32,839 nucleotides of DNA, from the NCBI GenBank assembly GCA_021812185.1, contig JAKAON010000004.1, positions 1-32,839 of the forward strand. Direction: 5' to 3'. The stretch's first letter is position 1; each line of letters starts with the position of its first letter. Under the pieces are notes generated by a model. The model did no database searches. It had not been told where the DNA came from and saw only the letters and a program-made list of their open reading frames with translations. The position numbers and the translations under genes were made by a program. Positions 1 to 9,140 of the stretch are shown one piece after another. Source of the stretch: Microcaldota archaeon (GTDB taxonomy: Archaea; Micrarchaeota; Micrarchaeia; Micrarchaeales; CABMGC01).

Positions 1-34
1 AAAGGACAGTCTACGAGAGCTTGAGATAAGCAAT

Positions 35-1078
35 ATGGTAGCTTCAAGGAGCATAGGCGGGATACTCACGTATTATATGCTGGAAAATGAACTCCGCAAG
101 ATACTCGTAGTTGAGGATGACAAAAATATCAACAAACTGATAGTGCTGTCAATAGGCAAGGGATTCGAGGTAAAGCAGGCATATGACGGTAAAGAGGCGA
201 TAGTAATGATGAGAAAGGATAAACCAGATTTGGTTGTCCTAGATTTGATGTTGCCTGGAACGGATGGATTAGACGTGTGCCAAACAGTAAAGACAGACCC
301 TAACCTAAAAGATACGATAGTGATAATCGTAAGCGCCATGGACCCGACATTCAACAGGTTCAAAGGCATAAAGTACGGAGCGGATTACTACATAAAAAAG
401 CCGTTTGATCCAGAGGAGCTGCGTAGTTTGGTTAGGATATTCCTTAAGAAGAAAGGAAAGAAATTTGATCCGTTGATAGATTTGCCAAACGAGGACAAGA
501 TATCCGAGGCCGTAGAGAAGGCGGTCAACGAAGGCAATGAGTATGAGATAGGGAGACTTAGGGTTGATGGCATCGCTAATTTCGCAAAGAGATTCGGGGA
601 GAAATCCACAGTGACTATACTTAGGTTGATATCCCAATTGCTGCAAGATCAAGTCAAGGTAGCCGGGACAAAAACATTTGTCGGATTTCTTGACAGCGAC
701 GACTTTGTTATTGCAGGAGATAGGAATTCGGTAAATAGCGTGATCAAAGAAGTTAGCGGGGAGTTTTCAGCAGTGAAGAATTTTATATACCAAAGCGGAG
801 GATACAAGCCTCAGGAGCTTGGAATAGAGGACGCATACGAGGCGGATAGGCCAAATCTGCACCTCACATACAAAAAGATAGCAAAAGAGTCCATGGTCGA
901 GAAGAGGACACAGATATTAAAGAATAAGAAGAAGGATAGCGAAGGGGTAGGATCATACACCTATGAGGAACTGCGTAAGATACTTGGTAGCGATAGCTTA
1001 GACATAATAATAAAGAGGGACGAGCACGGGGTTAAGCTCTCGGTAGGAAAGAACTCCAAGGATGACGACAAGAAATGA
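35..1078 (+). CDS. Response regulator: CheY-like receiver plus degenerate GGDEF-like domain
   Basis: The receiver domain spans about residues 22-137. It has the acidic pair after VVE (D28, D29), the phospho-acceptor Asp in VVLDLMLPG (D70), a Ser at the switch position (S100) and the conserved Lys-Pro of KKPFD. A PLIDLPNE segment near 146-153 resembles the start of GGDEF domains (PLTGLPN). The GGDEF signature position reads FLDSDDF (about 218-224), so diguanylate cyclase activity is unlikely; the domain may instead bind a ligand or partner. The tail is rich in Lys, Asp and Glu. No DNA-binding domain is visible. The start is uncertain. ATG 35 follows a stop at 27-29 in another frame, which could end an upstream gene. 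ATG 77 (MLENELRKILVVEDD) is the more usual receiver start. This frame is also open to the window edge, so the gene could begin earlier. Confidence 0.85.
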   Translation: MVASRSIGGILTYYMLENELRKILVVEDDKNINKLIVLSIGKGFEVKQAYDGKEAIVMMRKDKPDLVVLDLMLPGTDGLDVCQTVKTDPNLKDTIVIIVSAMDPTFNRFKGIKYGADYYIKKPFDPEELRSLVRIFLKKKGKKFDPLIDLPNEDKISEAVEKAVNEGNEYEIGRLRVDGIANFAKRFGEKSTVTILRLISQLLQDQVKVAGTKTFVGFLDSDDFVIAGDRNSVNSVIKEVSGEFSAVKNFIYQSGGYKPQELGIEDAYEADRPNLHLTYKKIAKESMVEKRTQILKNKKKDSEGVGSYTYEELRKILGSDSLDIIIKRDEHGVKLSVGKNSKDDDKK

Positions 1079-1140
1079 CGTGCGAAAATTCACGCGGCAG
1101 GCGCAGGCATGCACTTGATAATCGCAGGTAAAATTTGGTA

Positions 1141-1461
1141 TTACCTTCGCTTTTTCTTATTGGTTTTTTTCGCGACTTTTACCCTGTTTTTAGGCTTGGC
1201 CCTCATAGGCATTGCCCTTGGAGCATGTTTCATCGCATGCTTTGCGGATTTGGCATGCTTGGACGAACTTTTAGATACGGCCACTATGCTCTGCGAATTG
1301 GAGTTTTCTAGCAGCTCGAATGTATGGGATTCGTCAGCAGGGTGCAGGTCTTCGGAGCTATTTAGCAATGCCTGCTCTTCTATATCTCCGCGCTCCAGCA
1401 GTGCGTCGACTTTGTTGCTTTTTTTCAACATCTCCAATTGCTTTTTTAGCTTATCTTTCAT
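1141..1461 (-). CDS. Small hypothetical protein with Lys/Arg-rich basic tail
   Basis: A 106-residue protein I do not recognise. The first 35 residues are charged and probably helical (MKDKLKKQLEMLKKSNKV), the middle is acidic and Ser-rich, and the last 40 or so residues are Ala, Lys, His and Arg, ending KKTNKKKRR, rather like a histone H1 tail. Such a tail suggests binding to nucleic acid or ribosomes, which is inference only. The gene converges with the response regulator. An AT-rich TATA-like stretch at about 1500-1513, on the minus strand 40-50 bp before the ATG, could be its promoter. The overlapping plus-strand frame would encode a hydrophobic Cys/Ser/Leu-rich protein, the usual shadow of a Lys-rich gene. 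Confidence 0.6.
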   Translation of the reverse strand: MKDKLKKQLEMLKKSNKVDALLERGDIEEQALLNSSEDLHPADESHTFELLENSNSQSIVAVSKSSSKHAKSAKHAMKHAPRAMPMRAKPKNRVKVAKKTNKKKRR

Positions 1462-1685
1462 TTACCCACTTAAAAATCTGATATCTATGCCATGAGTAGC
1501 TATAAAAATATAATGTACAGCCGTTTTTTCACGCAGTTTGTTACTGCTCGATGAACTGGATTTAGGGTTTTTGCCGCAGAATTCGGTTTATGCCCAGGCG
1601 TATGGTCCTGCCAGGTAAGTGGCCAACCTAACATCGGGTTATAAAAACTTGAAAAGTTAAAAGCAAGCACGTCTCGTTTGATGAT
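1462..1685. other. Intergenic region between two divergent genes
   Basis: About 220 bp separate the basic-tailed protein gene from uvrB. TATA-like elements lie at both ends (about 1500-1513 for the minus-strand gene, 1639-1646 for uvrB). The roughly 120 bp between them are less AT-rich than typical spacers here and contain short complementary segments (CAGG/CCTG around 1595-1610). I found no tRNA, C/D-box or other recognisable RNA. Confidence 0.4.
1639..1646 (+). promoter_or_regulatory. TATA box of the uvrBAC operon
   Basis: TTATAAAA lies 40-50 bp before the uvrB start. Initiation about 26 bp downstream would leave a leader near 20 nt. Within the leader, ATG at 1681 opens a three-codon frame that ends at TGA overlapping the uvrB ATG at 1689. 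Confidence 0.5.
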
Positions 1686-3623
1686 TTGATGAAATTCGCA
1701 CTTAAAGCACCATACAAGGTTTCTCCAGGGCAGGCTACTGCCATAGGGCAGATTGTGTCTGGTTTTGCCAAATTTAAAAAACAGACGCTTCTCGGCATAA
1801 CCGGAAGCGGAAAAACATTTGTTATGGCCAATGTTATTCAGTCTTTGCAAAAACCGACCCTGATAATTGCGCACAACAAGACACTCGCAGCTCAGCTCTA
1901 CACCGAGCTAAAGGAGCTTTTCCCGGAAAATAGAGTTGAATATTTCGTTTCGTATTACGATTATTACCAGCCAGAATCGTACATGCCGACTACGGATACA
2001 TATATAGAAAAAGATTCATCGGTAAACGAACAGATAGAAAAGATGAGGCTGCACGCGGTCTCGAGCCTTGTCAGCAGAAAAGACACTATAGTAGTCGCAA
2101 GTATAAGCTGCATATATGGTATTGGAAATCCAAAAGATTTCAGCAATATGTCCATAGAGCTGAAAGCAGGTGCAGAAATTTCAAGGAGCAAGCTTCTACA
2201 CTCGCTAATTGAGATACAATATCAAAGAAATGACAACAGCCTTGATTCTGGAAAGTTTCGGGTACGTGGCGAAACAATTGACGTCGTCCCTGCATACGAA
2301 AACAACATAATAAGAGTGGAGATAGATGATGGAAGGATAAAGAGCATAAAGGAGATTGACTTTTTGACTGGAGATAGGATAGTAGATATCGACAGCACAG
2401 TGATTTATCCGGCCCGGCAGTACGTGGTCCCTCAAGAAAAGAAGATTGTAGCGCTTGAGGCAATTAAGAAGGAATTGCAAGAACAACTTCCAAAACTTCC
2501 TGCACTGGAGGCGCAAAGGCTCGAGAGGAGAGTAAGGTATGACATTGAGATGATCAATGAGATTGGATATACGAGCGGCATTGAGAATTACAGCAGGCAT
2601 TTTGATGGAAGGGCACCGGGAGAACCGCCATACGTGCTTATGGATTACTTTCCGAAGGATTTTCTCTTGATAATAGATGAAAGCCACCAGACAATACCTC
2701 AATCGAGGGCCATGTATAATGGGGATTTCATGCGCAAGAAGAACCTTGTGGATTTTGGTTTTAGGCTGCCTAGCGCTTTTGACAATCGCCCATTAAAATT
2801 TGAAGAATTTGAAGCGAAGATGGGAACTACGTTATTCGTTTCTGCAACACCTGCGCAGTACGAGCTTGCGCATAGCCAAAAGGAAGTTGATTTGATTACC
2901 CGTCCGACAGGCCTGCTAGACCCGGAGGTTGAAGTAAGACCAATGGAAGGGCAGATGAAGTATTTGATGGAACAAGCGCAAGTGACTATATCAAATGGGA
3001 ATAGAGTGCTGATCACGACACTTACAAAGAGAATGGCAGAGGACCTTACGGATTTTTTGGCAAAGGAGAATTTCAAAGTGAGATATTTGCACAGTGAGAT
3101 ATCGAACCTTGATAGAATTGAGCTAATAAGGCAACTTCGTGCAAAGGAATTCGATATTTTAGTTGGGATAAATCTGCTAAGGGAAGGGCTTGACATACCT
3201 GAAGTTGCAACCATATTCATACTTGATGCGGACAAGGAAGGTTTTTTGAGGGACACTAGAAGCCTTATCCAGACAATAGGTAGAGCTGCAAGGAATGTTG
3301 ATGGGCTAGTTATCTTGTTTGCAGACAAGATTACCGACTCGATTGCACAAGCAGTAAAGATAACCGAACAAAGAAGATTGCTACAAATGGAATATAACAA
3401 AAAATACGGCATAACCCCAAAGACCGTAGTAAAGAGCATTGAAGAGAAAAAGAGGTCAGTGGCTGGGATAAAGCATATGGGAAGGTCGGATATCCAAAAG
3501 GAGATTGCAAGGATGGATGCTGAGATGAAGAAGGCCGCAGAGAACCTTCAATTTGAAAAAGCAATAGAACTACGAGAGAGCATTGAAGAGATGAAGAGGC
3601 TGGCTGCGAGGCGAGAGGGATGA
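1686..3623 (+). CDS. uvrB: Excinuclease ABC subunit B
   Basis: UvrB is the damage-verifying helicase-like subunit of nucleotide excision repair; UvrA loads it on DNA and it recruits UvrC. Visible features are Walker A GITGSGKT (37-44), the beta-hairpin region beginning [10 protein letters not shown], the motif II region IIDESHQT, the helicase C-terminal block [10 protein letters not shown] followed by QTIGRAARN, and a C-terminal UVR domain (about 600-645) that should contact UvrC. Its 645 residues are near the usual 660-680. The reading frame opens with TTG at 1686, directly followed by ATG at 1689, which is the likelier start. It is the first gene of a uvrB-uvrA-uvrC operon and overlaps uvrA by 4 bp. 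The system is of bacterial origin, so acquisition by transfer is likely. Confidence 0.97.
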   Translation: MMKFALKAPYKVSPGQATAIGQIVSGFAKFKKQTLLGITGSGKTFVMANVIQSLQKPTLIIAHNKTLAAQLYTELKELFPENRVEYFVSYYDYYQPESYMPTTDTYIEKDSSVNEQIEKMRLHAVSSLVSRKDTIVVASISCIYGIGNPKDFSNMSIELKAGAEISRSKLLHSLIEIQYQRNDNSLDSGKFRVRGETIDVVPAYENNIIRVEIDDGRIKSIKEIDFLTGDRIVDIDSTVIYPARQYVVPQEKKIVALEAIKKELQEQLPKLPALEAQRLERRVRYDIEMINEIGYTSGIENYSRHFDGRAPGEPPYVLMDYFPKDFLLIIDESHQTIPQSRAMYNGDFMRKKNLVDFGFRLPSAFDNRPLKFEEFEAKMGTTLFVSATPAQYELAHSQKEVDLITRPTGLLDPEVEVRPMEGQMKYLMEQAQVTISNGNRVLITTLTKRMAEDLTDFLAKENFKVRYLHSEISNLDRIELIRQLRAKEFDILVGINLLREGLDIPEVATIFILDADKEGFLRDTRSLIQTIGRAARNVDGLVILFADKITDSIAQAVKITEQRRLLQMEYNKKYGITPKTVVKSIEEKKRSVAGIKHMGRSDIQKEIARMDAEMKKAAENLQFEKAIELRESIEEMKRLAARREG

Positions 3624-6484
3624 GAGATAGCATATTTGTAAAGGGAGCACGGGAGCATAATTTAAAGAACATAGATGTGGAATTGCCAAGGAACAAGCTT
3701 ATTGTTATGACGGGGCTTTCAGGATCTGGAAAATCTACACTTGCTTTTGACACAATATATGCCGAAGGTCAGAGGAGGTATGTTGAGAGCCTGTCAGCAT
3801 ATGCAAGGCAGTTTCTCGGACTTATGGACAAGCCAGATGTTGATAGCATAGATGGACTTTCGCCTGCGATTAGCATAGAACAGAAAACAACCAACAAGAA
3901 TCCAAGGTCGACAGTTGGAACGGTTACCGAGATTTATGATTATCTAAGGCTTCTATACGCCAGAATCGGAACGCACCATTGCCCAAAATGCAACAGCCCA
4001 ATAAAGCCTCAGAGCGCAGAGAATATAACAAGCCTCATAATGGATGCGAAAGGCAAGACGCTTGTCTTCCTCGCACCTATAGTAAGAGGGCAGAAAGGGA
4101 CGCACGACCAGGTAATTGAGGATCTTAAAAAGCAGGGTTTTGCAAAAATAAGGATAGACCAAAGGATTTACTCTTCGGATACGGTGAGAAACGATGCAAG
4201 GCTTGCCAAATATGAAAAACATTGGATAGAGGCAGTAATAGACTCGGTAAAAATTGATGAAGAAGAGAGATCGCGCATTGCAGAAGCAGTTGAGCAGGCG
4301 CTTAGAGTTGGAAATGGAAGGATGATAGTTATTGGGAGCAGGGGAAATCGAGAGGCAAAGAAAGAATTGAACAGATTCTCAGATGAGATAGCATATAGCA
4401 CTTTTGGGGCCTGCCAAAATCACCCGGAGATAGTGTTCGAGAGTTTGGAGCCTAGGATGTTCTCGTTCAACAGCCCTTTCGGAGCCTGCCCGACTTGCCA
4501 CGGGCTTGGGGAGATAACCGAAATCTCCGCTGACCTGCTCATACCGGATAAATCTAAGTCGGTAATGGAAGGTGCAATAGAGATATATGGAAGGATGGAC
4601 CTTGCGTGGAGGGCGGAGCAGATAGCAGTTGCCGGGAGGAGGCATGGATTTGATGTTTGGAAGCCTATAGAGAAGTTTACGCCAAGGCAATTGGAGGTCC
4701 TTTTATATGGAGATAGAGAGGACGAACCAACGAGCAAGTGGAACATGCGAAAGTGGATGGGTTCAAAGAGTGACAAATTCGAAGGCGTTATTCCGCAAAC
4801 GATGAGGTTATACCGCGATACGAAAAGCGAATGGAGAAAGGAGGAGATCGAGAAATTCATGAAGGCCGATCCGTGCAAGACATGCATGGGCAAGAGGCTC
4901 CAGCCAGTTGTGCTCGCAGTCAAGATTGAAGGAATGAGCATAATAGATGTGACTGATTTAAGTATCGAGGATGCGGTGGGGTTCTTTGGAGAATTGAAAT
5001 CTAAACTTGCCCAGAAAGAACTTGCAATAGCTACGCAGGTACTAAAAGAGATCAACGAGAGGCTCGGATTTTTGAAAAATGTGGGGCTTGGATACCTTTC
5101 CTTATCTAGAAGCGCTAGGACTCTTTCGGGAGGGGAAGCGCAGCGCATACGGCTCGCTACGCAGATAGGGAGCAATCTTATGGGCGTACTGTATATTTTA
5201 GACGAGCCTAGCATAGGCCTCCACCAAAGGGACAATGCAAAACTAATCAGCACGCTGCATAGGCTTAGGGATATAGGAAACACGCTGATAGTGGTAGAAC
5301 ATGATCTTGATACGATTCTTGCGGCAGATTATATAGTGGACATAGGGCCGGGAGCAGGCATACACGGAGGGCATATAACCGCGCAGGGAACGCCAAAAGA
5401 GGTCATGAATAACAAAAAGAGCCTGACAGGTAGATACCTTTCTGGAGAGCTTAGGATAGATATCCCAAGCATCAGAAGAAAGCCGAAAGATTTCATGCGG
5501 ATAACAGGGGCAAGCCAGAACAATCTGAAAAACCTGACAGTGCCACTGCCAATAGGGGTTCTGTGCGGAATAACTGGAGTGTCTGGATCTGGAAAGAGCA
5601 CTTTGATGAACCAGACAGTGATGCCGCTTCTGAAGAAAAAATTCGGAGAGCAGGCGGATTTGATAGGATCATATTTGTCCTTTGACGTGCCAAGGGTTGT
5701 ACAAAACGTTATAGTTATAGACCAGGATCCGATAGGGAGGACGCCTAGGAGCAATCCCGCAACATACACAAAACTCTTTGACGAGATAAGGAAACTCTTT
5801 GCGTCAACAAGAGAGGCCCAGGTTAGGGGATACCTGGAGGGCAGGTTTTCATTCAACGTAAAAGGCGGCAGATGTGAAACATGCCAGGGAGACGGAGTCC
5901 TGAAGATCGAGATGAATTTTCTTCCGGATGTCTACGTTGAATGCAGCGAGTGCCACGGCAAGAGATACAATAAGGAAACGCTTGGCGTACTGTATCGCGG
6001 AAAGAACATTTCCGAAATACTGAATATGGAGGTTGAAGAGGCAAATGCATTCTTCGAGAATATTCCGCCCATCTCAAGGAAACTCAAAACGCTTGTTGAT
6101 GTAGGGCTTGGTTACATAAAACTTGGGCAGAGCGCGACAACGCTTTCCGGAGGAGAGAGCCAGAGGATAAAGATTGCAAGGGAATTAAGCAAAAATAAGC
6201 AGGGCCATGTGGTATACATGCTCGACGAACCCACTACGGGTCTCCATTTCGACGATACAAAAAGGCTGATAGGCGTGCTCAACAACCTTGTAGAAAAAGG
6301 CAATAGCGTATTTGTCATAGAGCATAATTTAGACGTGGTAAAAAGCTGCGATTATATAATCGACTTAGGGCCTGAAGGAGGCGGGGGCGGAGGCGAGATA
6401 GTAGCAAGCGGGACCCCCGAGGAAATAATAAAAGTTAAGGGATCGCACACTGGCAGGTTTCTAATCCAAGCTTTAGGCAGGTAA
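3620..6484 (+). CDS. uvrA: Excinuclease ABC subunit A
   Basis: UvrA is the dimeric ABC-type ATPase that scans DNA for distortions and hands damage to UvrB. At 954 residues it is full length. Two ABC modules are visible: Walker [11 protein letters not shown] (31-40) and a second GVSGSGKST near residue 650; two signatures, [12 protein letters not shown] and [12 protein letters not shown]; and two Walker B segments, ILDEPSIGL and MLDEPTTGL. Zinc-binding Cys pairs appear as CPKC (about 118), CPTCHG (about 289), and CETCQG with CSECHG in the second half. The start ATG overlaps the uvrB stop (ATGA), which indicates translational coupling. uvrC follows after 5 bp. Confidence 0.98.
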   Translation: MRDSIFVKGAREHNLKNIDVELPRNKLIVMTGLSGSGKSTLAFDTIYAEGQRRYVESLSAYARQFLGLMDKPDVDSIDGLSPAISIEQKTTNKNPRSTVGTVTEIYDYLRLLYARIGTHHCPKCNSPIKPQSAENITSLIMDAKGKTLVFLAPIVRGQKGTHDQVIEDLKKQGFAKIRIDQRIYSSDTVRNDARLAKYEKHWIEAVIDSVKIDEEERSRIAEAVEQALRVGNGRMIVIGSRGNREAKKELNRFSDEIAYSTFGACQNHPEIVFESLEPRMFSFNSPFGACPTCHGLGEITEISADLLIPDKSKSVMEGAIEIYGRMDLAWRAEQIAVAGRRHGFDVWKPIEKFTPRQLEVLLYGDREDEPTSKWNMRKWMGSKSDKFEGVIPQTMRLYRDTKSEWRKEEIEKFMKADPCKTCMGKRLQPVVLAVKIEGMSIIDVTDLSIEDAVGFFGELKSKLAQKELAIATQVLKEINERLGFLKNVGLGYLSLSRSARTLSGGEAQRIRLATQIGSNLMGVLYILDEPSIGLHQRDNAKLISTLHRLRDIGNTLIVVEHDLDTILAADYIVDIGPGAGIHGGHITAQGTPKEVMNNKKSLTGRYLSGELRIDIPSIRRKPKDFMRITGASQNNLKNLTVPLPIGVLCGITGVSGSGKSTLMNQTVMPLLKKKFGEQADLIGSYLSFDVPRVVQNVIVIDQDPIGRTPRSNPATYTKLFDEIRKLFASTREAQVRGYLEGRFSFNVKGGRCETCQGDGVLKIEMNFLPDVYVECSECHGKRYNKETLGVLYRGKNISEILNMEVEEANAFFENIPPISRKLKTLVDVGLGYIKLGQSATTLSGGESQRIKIARELSKNKQGHVVYMLDEPTTGLHFDDTKRLIGVLNNLVEKGNSVFVIEHNLDVVKSCDYIIDLGPEGGGGGGEIVASGTPEEIIKVKGSHTGRFLIQALGR

Positions 6485-6489
6485 ATATA

Positions 6490-8115
6490 TTGATACAAAT
6501 AAAAAACTGGACAGATTTTGATCCCCATCTGGTGCCGATGGATCCAGGGGTGTACTTGTTTAGGGATGATGAGGATGCAGTCTTATATTGCGGAAAGGCA
6601 AAAGCCCTGCGAAAGAGGGTGAGTAGTTATTTTTCTAACCAAGATAGGCTTGCAACAAGGACGAGGCAGCTAGTATCTAAGATACGCAAGATAGACTGGA
6701 TAGTTGTAGGTAGCGAGGTCGAGGCGCTGCTGCTTGAGAATAAATTGATTAAAAAATATTCCCCGAAGTACAACATCAGTTTAAAGGATTCTAAGACATT
6801 TGCATACATCGCATTCACAAAGGATGTGTACCCTAGAATCTTAAGTAGCAGGAAGAGCGGGCCAAAACTAGAATCTTTTGGACCTTATACTGACGGCACT
6901 ATGCGCAGGGACCTGCAAAAACTCGTAGTCAGCACGTTCAAGTTAAGGACATGCAGGACTATGCCAAATAAGGCGTGCTTAAATTACCATATCGGAATAT
7001 GCACCGCACCGTGCATCGGAAATGTGAGCCAGTTGGATTATCAAAAACAGGTAGATGATGCAAGGCGGTTCCTTGAAGGCGACAGCGCGCGCACGGTGGA
7101 TGCCTTGACAAAACGCATGCACGAAGCATCGATGGGAATGAGGTACGAAGAGGCTCTTGAACTTAGAAACCAGATAGATAGCATCAGAGCCTTGTCAGAA
7201 AAACAGATAGTGGATCATGAAAAAAACTATGACCAGGATATACTCGTATTCAAGAAAGTGGGCGAGAAGGCACTCGTCGTCCAAATGGGGATTAGGAGAG
7301 GTGTGCTACTTGGGAAGAAAGATTTTGAAATTGAGAACCAGGAGAATTTCGAGCAGGAATTCTTAAGGGCGTTTTACTCTGCGAACCAGATCCCACGAGA
7401 GATAATGCTAAACAAAGCCTGTTGGACAGATGAAGTCGAGAGAGAAGCGTTGGAAGGATTTTTGGAGCGTTCGAGGGGTGCGCGTGTCAGCATTATTGTT
7501 CCGATCAAAGGAGAAAAGCGCGCTCTAATAGACCTTGCCGAAAAGAATATCGAAGCCAATATGGAGCATGATAGCGCACTTGCAGATTTGCAGGAATCCT
7601 TAAATTTGCCATCTATCCCACTAGTGATAGAATCGTTTGATATATCAAACCTAGGAGACGAGCACATAGTTTCGGGCATGGTAAGGTTTGTGAACGCAAA
7701 ACCGGACAAAAAAGGGTACAGGAAATTCAAGATAAGGACGGTGGATGGCGCTGACGACTTCGCAAGCATGCGTGAAGTTGTGCATAGGAGATATAGAAGA
7801 CTGTTGGATGAAGGCGCAAAGATGCCTGACCTTATTTTAATCGATGGCGGGATCGAGCAGCTAAATGCAGCTAGGGATTCGCTCAATTCGCTTGGACTTG
7901 CACTTCCCGTTATAGGGCTTGCCAAAAAATTTGAAGAGATTTATCTACCGGACGAATCAACCCCAAGGAGATTTAACAACAACAGCAAGATGATGCTTTT
8001 GCTCAGGAGGATCAGGGATGCGACCCATAACTTCTCGATAGGATACAACAGGAAACGCCGGGAAATGAAATTGCGAGAGGAATTTGAAGGTCATGCGGTA
8101 CCATCTTCGCAATAG
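6490..8115 (+). CDS. uvrC: Excinuclease ABC subunit C, without the C-terminal HhH domain
   Basis: UvrC makes both incisions around the lesion bound by UvrB. The N-terminal GIY-YIG nuclease shows GVY (20-22), YCG (33-35, usually YVG or YIG) and Arg41. A UVR motif lies near residues 205-235. The RNase H-like second nuclease keeps its acidic positions in FDISN, RTVDGADD and LILIDGG, and its His in DATHNF. The protein stops at 541 residues, just after the RKRR segment, where most UvrC proteins continue into a tandem helix-hairpin-helix domain of about 55 residues. I see no such sequence in other frames downstream. The start is TTG, 5 bp after uvrA. Confidence 0.96.
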   Translation: MIQIKNWTDFDPHLVPMDPGVYLFRDDEDAVLYCGKAKALRKRVSSYFSNQDRLATRTRQLVSKIRKIDWIVVGSEVEALLLENKLIKKYSPKYNISLKDSKTFAYIAFTKDVYPRILSSRKSGPKLESFGPYTDGTMRRDLQKLVVSTFKLRTCRTMPNKACLNYHIGICTAPCIGNVSQLDYQKQVDDARRFLEGDSARTVDALTKRMHEASMGMRYEEALELRNQIDSIRALSEKQIVDHEKNYDQDILVFKKVGEKALVVQMGIRRGVLLGKKDFEIENQENFEQEFLRAFYSANQIPREIMLNKACWTDEVEREALEGFLERSRGARVSIIVPIKGEKRALIDLAEKNIEANMEHDSALADLQESLNLPSIPLVIESFDISNLGDEHIVSGMVRFVNAKPDKKGYRKFKIRTVDGADDFASMREVVHRRYRRLLDEGAKMPDLILIDGGIEQLNAARDSLNSLGLALPVIGLAKKFEEIYLPDESTPRRFNNNSKMMLLLRRIRDATHNFSIGYNRKRREMKLREEFEGHAVPSSQ

Positions 8116-8160
8116 CCTAGAGTTTAGGATCTTCCCACAATGACGCGCGACTCCAAAAGA

Positions 8161-8170
8161 ATATATAAAA
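8161..8170 (+). promoter_or_regulatory. TATA box for LamG pilin-like gene A
   Basis: TATATAAAAG lies 29-38 bp before ATG 8199, the spacing expected for an archaeal promoter with a very short leader. It supports the upstream ATG rather than the internal ATG at 8280. Confidence 0.6.
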
Positions 8171-8198
8171 GGCGTATCTGAACATATCTATTGAGACA

Positions 8199-9128
8199 AT
8201 GAGGCTAACGCGCACGCTGCAAAATGCAGAAGTTAACATAGAGTCTACTGCTTCTAAAAGTCCAAAATCGCAAAGCGAGATGGAAAGAAACTTCTTAGGA
8301 AGAAGTTCCATCAAGAACCAATCCGCAATGGAATATCTCATGACGTACGGATGGGCTATACTTATTATTGCAGTCGTGCTTGTCGCACTCTTTCAAATGG
8401 GTGTATTCAACTCGGCAAATTTCGCGCCCAAGGCGCAACCTGGTTCGTGCCAGGTGTTTAGAACAACAGCTGCGACGTCTCTTGAAGGAACTTGTAATAA
8501 TGAGTTGCCGCAGTATGTCGCGCAGTTTGATGGGGCGAGCAGCAATATTAATGCCCCTTCTAGTTCTTACACACCAGACCAAATTACAATAAATGCATGG
8601 ATAGATGTATCCTCTGCAGATATATCAATACACGATGCTATAATAAATCTAGACAATGTAGAACTTTTCTCAGTGCTTAGTACAGGTATGGAATATTGGC
8701 CTGACACGAGTAACTATGGATTTAGTTATACTACTAACTTTCTAAACGGTTGGAATTTTGTTACGGCAGAATATAATTTTCAAACTCAAAACGGATTACT
8801 TTTTGTAAATGGTAGGGAAGTTGCAACAGGTTCCTCATCGTTGCCCCAAAAAAAAGCAATAACTCAAACAATAATTGGTACTTGGAGCGGAGTGTATTAT
8901 AAAGGTGGAATAGCCAATATCCAAATCTACAACACCTCCCTCTCAGCGAATGATGTGGCTGCACTTTATCATGAAGGAATCGGAGGTGCTCCTCAAAATA
9001 CGCAGAATCTTGTAGGGTGGTGGCCGCTGAACGGGAATGCGAACGACTACTCCGGGAATAACAACAACGGTGCTGCGACCAACGTGATATATACTGGTTC
9101 TTGGACTAGCGGGTATAGCGCTCCGTGA
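8199..9128 (+). CDS. LamG-domain pilin-like surface protein A
   Basis: A 309-residue protein. A charged, Ser-rich N-terminal leader of 40 residues is followed by QSAMEYLMTYGWA and a hydrophobic stretch (41-70), the pattern of archaeal class III (type IV pilin) signal peptides cut just before Gln. The residue before Gln is Asn, not the usual Gly or Ala. The exported part resembles a concanavalin/LamG jelly roll: YVAQFDG near 106-112 is a typical second segment and IYNTSLSANDVAALY a typical final one. The segment LVGWWPLNGNANDYSGNNNN, normally the first strand of such domains, is at the C-terminus instead. Nearly identical ends and a different centre are shared with the gene at 19446. It probably acts as an adhesin-like subunit anchored in the membrane or built into a pilus; ligand unknown. 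Confidence 0.85.
   Translation: MRLTRTLQNAEVNIESTASKSPKSQSEMERNFLGRSSIKNQSAMEYLMTYGWAILIIAVVLVALFQMGVFNSANFAPKAQPGSCQVFRTTAATSLEGTCNNELPQYVAQFDGASSNINAPSSSYTPDQITINAWIDVSSADISIHDAIINLDNVELFSVLSTGMEYWPDTSNYGFSYTTNFLNGWNFVTAEYNFQTQNGLLFVNGREVATGSSSLPQKKAITQTIIGTWSGVYYKGGIANIQIYNTSLSANDVAALYHEGIGGAPQNTQNLVGWWPLNGNANDYSGNNNNGAATNVIYTGSWTSGYSAP
8319..8534 (+). repeat. Conserved 5' module shared by LamG genes A and B (copy A)
   Basis: 72 codons covering the pilin-like helix and the segment up to AQFDG. By hand count they differ from copy B (19569-19784) at about 23 of 216 bases, yet at only 2 of 72 residues, so the changes are mostly synonymous. Confidence 0.85.
8910..9128 (+). repeat. Conserved 3' module shared by LamG genes A and B (copy A)
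   Basis: 72 codons plus stop, from IANIQIYNTS to SGYSAP. By hand count about 25 of 219 bases differ from copy B (20157-20375), with 2 of 72 residues changed. Confidence 0.85.
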
Positions 9129-9140
9129 GCAATAATATTT

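Noticed and set aside
1109-1495. Plus-strand frame of 128 codons opposite the basic-tailed protein
   Set aside because: Its product is a Cys/Ser/Leu/Phe-rich hydrophobic chain, the expected antisense image of Lys- and Ala-rich codons; no ribosome-binding site or family pattern.
1515-1638. Possible structured RNA between the two divergent promoters
   Set aside because: Only 4-5 bp complementary pieces; no cloverleaf, C/D or H/ACA boxes, and no SRP, RNase P or 5S signature could be found by eye.
6386-6406. Gly-rich GGGGGGE run in UvrA as a frameshift-prone spot
   Set aside because: The frame continues normally to the end with family-typical sequence ([15 protein letters not shown]), so it is only a flexible loop.
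8319-8534. LamG gene A/B similarity as very recent gene conversion
   Set aside because: The ends differ at about 11 percent of bases, spread evenly and mostly synonymous, so a recent single conversion event is unlikely; purifying selection fits better.
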